Source of the DNA: Micropterus salmoides
Taxonomy: Eukaryota; Chordata; Actinopteri; Centrarchiformes; Centrarchidae
Direction: 5' to 3'
DNA: 64,000 nt
NCBI RefSeq assembly: GCF_014851395.1
Contig: NW_024041150.1
Coordinates: 6,201,508-6,265,507, forward strand
The position numbers and the translations under genes were made by a program. The notes below the pieces were generated by a model. It was not told the DNA's origin. It searched no databases and worked only from the letters and a program-made list of their open reading frames with translations. Every line of letters begins with the position of its first letter. Position 1 is the first letter of the stretch. Below, piece after piece: positions 58,099-64,000 of this stretch.

Positions 58099-61000
58099 CA
58101 GAGCCGGCGCGTCCATATAGGCGAACTAGGCATTTGCCTAGAGCGGCACTTTTGTGGGCGGCAAAATGTGAATGAGCCAACCGGGAATGATCAATGGCTA
58201 TATGAATTGCTAAGCTGCCGTTGCCCCGTCCTGCCCCCTGCACGAGTCATGACTGAGGGTCAGTAAAAAGAGGACAAGGAAATACTGCAGGATGTCTAAA
58301 CACTGAAATTATCTGGTTGCGAATATAAAAAGAGGAGACTATTGAAGGATTAAGCACACCAACAATAGAAGGGTTCGTTGTTAAAATATATGATCCAGGG
58401 AGTATTTGCAAGGATGACACGCCTTCAAGTCCATCACAGAACCAAGAGACCGCTAGCACAGCTAACATTAACTCCCTTGTTGTAGAGGCGTAACCAGAGC
58501 AGGCACTAACCCGCCTTCAATCATACCGTCAAGTCTATTGCCATGTCAGGAGATCAGCTGTCAAACCAGCTACCGGAATTTCTACAGAAGAAGAAACAGC
58601 AGGTGCTAGCAGCATCCCGAGAGCAGATGCTAACATTAGTCTGCCTTAAAATCTACCATCCACCATCAGCAGGTCAGGAGATTGCTTACTCAGCCAGTGA
58701 CATTGCTCCACAAGAAACAGCAAATATCAGCAGTATCATCGGACCTCAGACAGCTGAACAAATAAGTGTACACAGTGAGGATACTTTTAATGATCCCAGC
58801 AATTGGCAAACAACAGTAACCCAAGGACTTAGAGACATTTTAATAGAGAGAGGACCATATCAAGTGAAAGGAATTGATTTTCCCAAAGACAGTGCACACA
58901 GAAAGTTTTTATAGACGGACATTAACAAATGGAGAAAGGCTGGAAAGGCCCTGGCTAGTTTATTCAGTGAGTAAGGATGTTCCGTTTTGCTTCTGCTGTA
59001 AACATTTTTGTGGAAGCGAGAGAAAATCAGCTCTTGGAAGAGATGGTGTTAAAGACTGGAAGAATTTGTCAAGCATCCTTAGCAAACATGAAAAATCAAC
59101 TGAACATATTGAAAGTTTTCTAAATGGAAAGATTGGTCTCGCAAAACACCATAGATGCACAAAATCAGCGGAAACTTGCTGCTGAGACAATACAGTGGCA
59201 AAATGTGTTGCAGCGGTTGATTAGTCTCATCAGAGTAATGGCTATGCAAAACCTGCCATTCTGTGGTAGCACAGATAGATTATTTGAACATAACAATGGC
59301 ACTTTCCTGAAACTAGTGGAGCTGATTGGTCTTTTTGACAGCGTTATGGCCGAACACATTAGGAGAGTGACTTCAAAAGAAACACACGTTCGCTATTTAG
59401 GCAATGATATTCAAAATGAAATCATTGCAATGCTGGCATCCCAGATTCAGCAGGGAATTCTCACGATGCTGAGGTCAGCTAAATACTTCTCTATCATTTA
59501 AGATTGTACTCCCGATGTAAGCAGAAAAGAACAGATGACCGTGATTGTACGTTTAGTTACAACACAGGGAGGAAGTGTAGACACAGATAACTGATTGTAC
59601 AGGAGCCGGCATGACTGAGGTCCTTATTAAGAAACTTAGCGAGCTGGATATTGATATTATGGACACGAGAGGTCAAGGCTACGACAATGGATCAAACATG
59701 AGAGGTAAGCATAGTGGTGTGCAAGGAAAGAGTGCTAGACATAAACCCAAGGGCATTTTATGTGCCTTGCAGCGCTCACTCTCTTAACTTGGTAGTTAAT
59801 GATGCAGCCTCATGTTGTCTGCAGGCAGTCGACTTCTTTTCAACTATCCAGGAGGTTTATAAGTTTTTCTCTGCTTCCACCTCTCGCTGGGACGTGTTAA
59901 AACAGCACATAAGTGAGCGTGGCCTCACAGTCAAGCCTTTAAGTTACACGAGATGGGAAAGTCGGGTCGATGCGCTCAAACCCATCCACGCCAGTTGGGG
60001 GATGTATATGATGCGCTGCTGTCAGTGGCAGAAGATGAAAGTCTAACTGGCACATGTGGAGCTAAAACTAGATGTGAAGCCAGAGGCATTGCAGCCAAGA
60101 TCAAAACCTACCCGTTCATGTGCAACATCATAACATGGTATGACAAAGAGATAAATGTGACCAGCAAAATACTACAGACAACAAGTCTGCTTAAACTTGA
60201 CAAAACGATTCCTGATGGACTTCCGCGCAGACAGCAGTTTTGAAACAGTATTGGCGGAGGATTTGGAAACAGAGGTCCGTTTTCCTCCACATAGTGCAGT
60301 GCGACCACGAAAGAGGAAAAAAAAATGTTTCACTATGAAGGAGAGGATGAGGCAGTGATGGATCCACAACAGCATTACAAAGTGTTTTTTCAGAATACTG
60401 GACTGCTCTATTAATGCTGATGAAGAGCGTTTTTCTCAACTCCAGGAGCACGGGAACATATTTGGGCTGTTGTATGACATTGCATCCATCAAAGAGGAAA
60501 ACGCTACTGACGTTCTCCAAGAATGTCCAGCGCTGGATAAAGCCCTGACACACGGAGACTCCAGAGATGTTGATGGACAAGAGCTTTTTGCGGAGCTGAC
60601 TGCTTTGAGTAGGCGTCTACCTGCTGGCACTAAACCCCTAGACGCACTCAAGTTGACACGTGACAACGGGATGGAATCAGTTTTTTCCAATGCTTTTGTA
60701 GCATCACGAGTGCTTCTCACCTTTCCTGTTACAGTGGCTTCAGGAGAACGCAGTTTCTCAAAGTTGAAACTACTACCTTCGCAGTACAATGAAACAAGAC
60801 AGACTTAATGGACTGGCAACAATCTCCATAGAACATGAACTGGCACAGAGAATCGAAATAGAGGAGGCAGTTAAGACCTTTGCTGCGATGAAGGCCCGCC
60901 GTGCGCGCTTCTGAAAGGTAATTTTAGCTTTATTTGTTCTTTAGTCGTTGTTTAAGATGCTGAACCTGCTGATGATATAATGTGCTTACGGACATTTCAT

Positions 61001-61296
61001 TTGTGTGTGTTTTACGCACATAAGAAAGTGGTGTAAAGAGATTTGCAACGGTAGTTTGAGGAGCGGAAATGTGATTATTTGGAAAAGTGCTGTCATGACT
61101 GCTTAAATAAAAATGCCAGCAGGCATTGGCTCCTGCATAAATTTTAATATAGTTGACATTTTGGGTACACTCGTGTTGCGCACTATTTGGCCTATGGCAT
61201 ATTGGTCTTTGTGTGTTGTTGCTGGTATACGTTGCAAATAGATGGCAGCGCTATTGTTTTTCACATAGAGCAGTAGAAGTGCACTTGCCGGTCCTG
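58099..61296 (+). mobile_element. Full-length hAT transposon in intron 1 of copy C
   Basis: It is 3198 bp. The left end CAGAGCCGGCGCGTCC and right end (complement) CAGGACCGGCAAGTGC form inverted repeats. The 8-bp duplication catagcag lies at 58091-58098 and 61297-61304. It carries a decayed ZMYM-type transposase. It lies in opposite orientation to the receptor gene. Confidence 0.88.
58543..60914 (+). pseudogene. hAT transposase, TTF-zinc-finger/ZMYM1-like, frameshifted
   Basis: Domains in order: an N-terminal linker (58543-58914); a TTF-type zinc finger around 58900-59120 ('NGERLERPWLVYSVSKD', 'CFCCKHFC', 'SILSKHEKSTEH'); a DUF4371-like core (59124-59501, 'FCGSTDRLFEHNNGTFLK'); 'RGQGYDNGSNMRG' near 59670; 'CSAHSLNLVVNDAA' in 59714-60046; and the C-terminal dimerisation part (60470-60808, 'FPVTVASGERSFSKLKL'). 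It ends TGA at 60912-60914. Frameshifts or stops occur near 58890, 59140, 59500, 59740 and 60010, and also in the C-terminal third, so no transposase is made. Confidence 0.88.
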
Positions 61297-61304
61297 CATA
61301 GCAG

Positions 61305-61946
61305 ACAATATACATTAATAAATAATCAATTATGAAAAATGGTACACAGAAAAACTATCACCAATGGAGCAGTGCTGAGGATGAATTAGAGTTTAAGATA
61401 AGTAAATAGGAGGAGCCTGTTAACAGATGTTCATTTCATTAAGTCTTGCAAGCTCACCTGTCAGGTTGCAGACAAACATAATAATACGGTGCATTAAATG
61501 CAGGCTAACATTTCACTAAACAACAGTTATTATAAACCTCTCTCTCGGCATGAATGGAACAAAGACAATGTTGCCAAAGTTTCATGGTATACTGACATTT
61601 ATAATAATGTAGTTCATACAATCAGGAAAATATAAGGTAAAAACTAAACAATGAACACTGTGTTTTGTTTGTGTGTGTTTTAATTAAAAAACAAATATTG
61701 AAAAAGCGTCCATATGTGACACCATGGGAATGAGAACAGAAATGGGCAGTTGTAGACAGGTTAATAAAAAACCCAAATAATGCTGTACAAACTACTCTGA
61801 CAAACAACTATTATTACAGGCCTTTGTCCCAGCCCCCTGACACCTAGCCCCCAAACCAGATCCAGATCCTTTACAGACAGACAGACTGTAGGACAGACAC
61901 ACCACACAGACAGGAAATAAATAACTCTCAGTCAGAATGTACATAC
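61305..61946. other. Intron 1 of copy C, exon 1 side
   Basis: AT-rich sequence without a counterpart in copies A and B, and without a recognised gene. The short minus-strand frame 61622-61807 has no domain. Confidence 0.45.
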
Positions 61947-62168
61947 CATAGAATAAAGAGCACTGATGGCCACCAGGGTCAGAGGAAGGCCGACAGCAAT
62001 GATTATGTATGTCACCACACTGATGTATTCATCAGGTTTTTTTAAGTACAAGAAGAACTGAAGGTAATTCCGGTAGGTGAAGTTGCTGTAGTCATAGTAG
62101 CCACAGATGTAGTTGTAATAGTCGTAGCTTTGGTTCTGTGAGCTGTTGTTAAAGCAGTAATCTTCCAT

Positions 62169-62298
62169 TCTTCAGAGTGAAACCTGTTTGAGAGATCAGG
62201 TTATTAAAGGGAGCAGGTTTTTAATATCTACCTAACATTGTTCAGTGACATCACTAAAGCTGTGAGGTGAAGTTCACACAAACACAGTGTCCCTATAG
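62169..62298 (-). promoter_or_regulatory. 5' side of receptor copy C with splice-acceptor-like site
   Basis: On the minus strand 'tctctcaaacag' is followed by 'gtttcactctgaag' and then ATG. The boundary is at 62183/62184. The same text precedes copy B's ATG (32372-32400). Confidence 0.45.
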
Positions 62299-62440
62299 TT
62301 TACCCACAATCATATCAAATCACAAACTGCTGTCTTTCACCTTCTATCATCATTCCTCAACATTTGTTACATTTAACTTTTATTTAATCAAAGAAGAAAA
62401 GAAGAACAAATATCTGTACGTGCTGATGTGAGGTCGTTAC

Positions 62441-62600
62441 TGCAGCCACAGAACATCGTCCAGCTGTTTCAGTAACTTAATGTTTAATGTTAATGCTCTT
62501 TGGTTTAGGACATCCTGCCTGTCTCCTGTACTCGATGCCCCTCTGAGTTTGGATCAGGAGGTTTACACGATCTGCAGATTTTATCTTCAGGGCGCAGGTT
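62441..62600 (-). other. Candidate upstream non-coding exon, version 1
   Basis: In gene orientation it reads 'gaagataaaatctgcagatc' and ends 'gttctgtggctgca' before 'gtaacg'. It aligns loosely with 63287-63490 and with 32745-32960 upstream of copy B. With the acceptor at 62183/62184 it would make a 5' UTR intron of about 0.26 kb. The donor GTAACG is weak. Confidence 0.25.
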
Positions 62601-63286
62601 GTGCACTCTTCCTTGTTGGTATTTATTCTCACATTATTTTATTGCATATCAACCCTGTCTCCCTCTGTCCTCATGTCCTGTCTGTCTCTACTGTCTCCTG
62701 CAATAAAGGCTAATGTGGCCCCAAAACACAAACTAACAACAGAGTTATTATTTTATGTTTAGAAGTGAGTCCAAAGCTGTCTGCTTGTTACAGTTTGCAT
62801 GTTCATTTATCTGTTTAATACGCTCTACATAGAAGAAAAAAGTAATCTGATCAAATTTCTTTAAAAGCTGAGAGACCCACCTGAATGAGTTCCTACACCA
62901 GTGGCCGATGTTTGTCCTCTGCATCCAAACCTCAAATATGGGAAGTGATAACAAGCAGCAGGCTGATGATGATCTACAGCTGCTCTGTTAAGACAAAGGA
63001 GAGGCGTGAATATGGAAATGATGCATCACAGAAATAGAAGAGAGAAGGTTAGCGGGACAAAGAACCGTCACACTCCATAACATTTATTTGACTGGGAAAT
63101 GTGCATGTGAGCCGCTCACAATAACTGGCCACAGTGCTGACACACCTGCTGATGTTTTCTTCTGCTTTTACTTATTTCTCTTCTGAAAATCAGGATTAAA
63201 AAATCTAATCAAACTTTTAAAATCTGTCATAAACGTCTCCCTGATGACACAGAGGAGGTTCTTTGGTGCTGATGTGAGCTACTTAC

Positions 63287-63490
63287 TGCAGCCACTGAAT
63301 CAGGTTTGGATCCAGATCCTTCAGTGACTTGAGGTACAGGAGCTTTGTTCTGGGACGCTGTGCTGTCTTCTGCACTCTTTGCTCCACCTGTTTAATGTCC
63401 CTTTGGAGGTGGAGGCTTGTCTGTCTGATGAATCCAACTGTTGAACCGTCTGAATATTTTATCTTCATTTGCAGAATCCGCACTCTGCAC
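63287..63490 (-). other. Candidate upstream non-coding exon, version 2
   Basis: In gene orientation it starts near 'gaagataaaatattcagacg' and ends 'gattcagtggctgca' before a consensus-like gtaagt donor (boundary 63286/63287). It is a diverged repeat of version 1. It may be the first exon of copy C or of a further receptor copy. The open frame across it (63283-63483) is unproven as coding. Confidence 0.3.
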
Positions 63491-64000
63491 TCACACTAAA
63501 CTCTCTTTCATATCTCAGCTGTTAGGGATCTATGTAGGGGCAGGTTTGGTTATTTATCAAATATATTATAGAAATATTAATGAAGTTATTAAAGCAGTCT
63601 AAAAGTGGCTTTTAGTTCTGTAATGATAAAATATCACTAATGAAGCACTATTATTTAATAAATACAGGGCACCACTCTGGAACCAGGGACCAATAGCCAA
63701 ACCTCAAAGCAGTCTCAGGATCATTTATTTAAACTATCAATAATTAAGCATTATTGAATAAAAACAGGCTGACAGTGAAGTCTCAACCAAAATACCACAC
63801 ACAATAAACACGACTTCTTCAAATTATATTAGGATTTATTCACTTTAGCACGGATTGACAATCACTTGTCATTTGTCATCATCATTTAATAACGGGGGTC
63901 ACGGCGGGCTGATTCTTCGCCAGCAGCAAGAGGAAAACAGCTAAGTGGACTTAAAATGGGTTGAGAAAGCAGGACGCAGCGATTTTCCTTTTCATAGTTT

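Larger units (their letters stand above)
56902..62168 (-). pseudogene. Class A GPCR, tandem copy C (one frameshift)
   Basis: Three exons: 61947-62168 (74 codons), 57513-57699 (187 bp) and 56902-57403 (502 bp), with the same splice sites as copy B. Exon 2 is one base short: 'gagaagg' of copies A and B is 'gagagg' near 57659, in TM2, so 57625-57858 and 57275-57628 lie in different frames. Without that change the exon sizes would fit a receptor like copy B. The N-terminus is longer and Tyr-rich ('QSYDYYNYICGYYDY') with NSS, NQS and NFT sequons, suggesting glycosylation and possible Tyr sulfation. TM3 ends 'MVCVALERY'; TM7 reads 'LADSVLYVIMRKG'. The tail 'CCCRMDSNDIS' is conserved. Intron 1 (4.2 kb) holds a hAT element. 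It could be a true pseudogene or a one-base assembly error. Confidence 0.8.
62299..64000. other. 5' flank of copy C and beyond
   Basis: 62299-62400 matches bases 1-105 and 32498-32590, the shared upstream flank. From about 62440 the sequence only loosely resembles the other units. No complete gene is seen. Two minus-strand candidates for a non-coding first exon are described separately. The last 400 bases (63600-64000) are unassigned. Confidence 0.5.

Noticed and set aside
1..64000. CRISPR arrays, tRNA or rRNA genes
   Set aside because: No regularly spaced short repeats with unique spacers and no tRNA-like or rRNA-like text were noticed. Tandem repeats present are microsatellites or the 56-bp module.

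Overview
The window is vertebrate nuclear DNA, almost certainly a teleost and probably a percomorph. The basis is low gene density, GT-AG introns, and a repeat load typical of fish: L2-type and L1-type LINEs, Tc1, several hAT elements, a SINE and a large endogenous retrovirus. No operons, rRNA, tRNA or CRISPR array were seen.

The only host gene family I can support is a tandem array of rhodopsin-like (class A) G-protein coupled receptor genes, all on the minus strand. Each has three coding exons: exon 1 holds the N-terminus and TM1, exon 2 runs from TM2 to the ERY motif, and exon 3 runs from the second intracellular loop to the stop. The second intron falls inside the Arg codon of ERY. Copy A (6632-13247) has frame breaks in exons 1 and 3. 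Copy B (24659-32371) is intact and predicts 289 aa. Copy C (56902-62168) has one single-base frame break in exon 2. The receptors lack the usual TM3 cysteine and the proline of the TM7 (N/D)PxxY motif.

The array is a mosaic of segmental duplications. Bases 1-5310 are nearly identical to 32498-37881, and the similarity resumes after a retroviral insertion and continues into copy C (52257 onward). The intron-1 region of copy A (7640-13250) instead matches that of copy B (25810-32400), including an L1-type LINE fragment that predates the duplication.

Later insertions separate the copies. Copy A intron 1 has a 1.9-kb repeat ending in 56-bp tandem modules (9008-10937). An L2-like LINE with an SGNH-esterase ORF lies just 5' of copy A (13283-18290), and a Ty3/gypsy remnant lies at 21900-23828. 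Copy B intron 1 has an unassigned 2.9-kb insertion (26804-29680). A 14.4-kb endogenous retrovirus on the minus strand (37886-52252) has about 2.2-kb LTRs and a 4-bp target duplication; it keeps gag-, protease- and env-like parts but lost most of pol, and its gag-pol is split by a Tc1 transposon with an uninterrupted transposase (44489-46113). The 3' UTR of copy C holds a nested stack of a hAT, a MITE, a second hAT fragment, a LINE and a SINE (53176-56646). Intron 1 of copy C holds a full-length but frame-broken hAT element (58099-61296).

Most other open frames are antisense shadows or repeat-derived. The findings most worth checking are the array's mosaic structure, the unusual receptor motifs, and the env type of the retrovirus.
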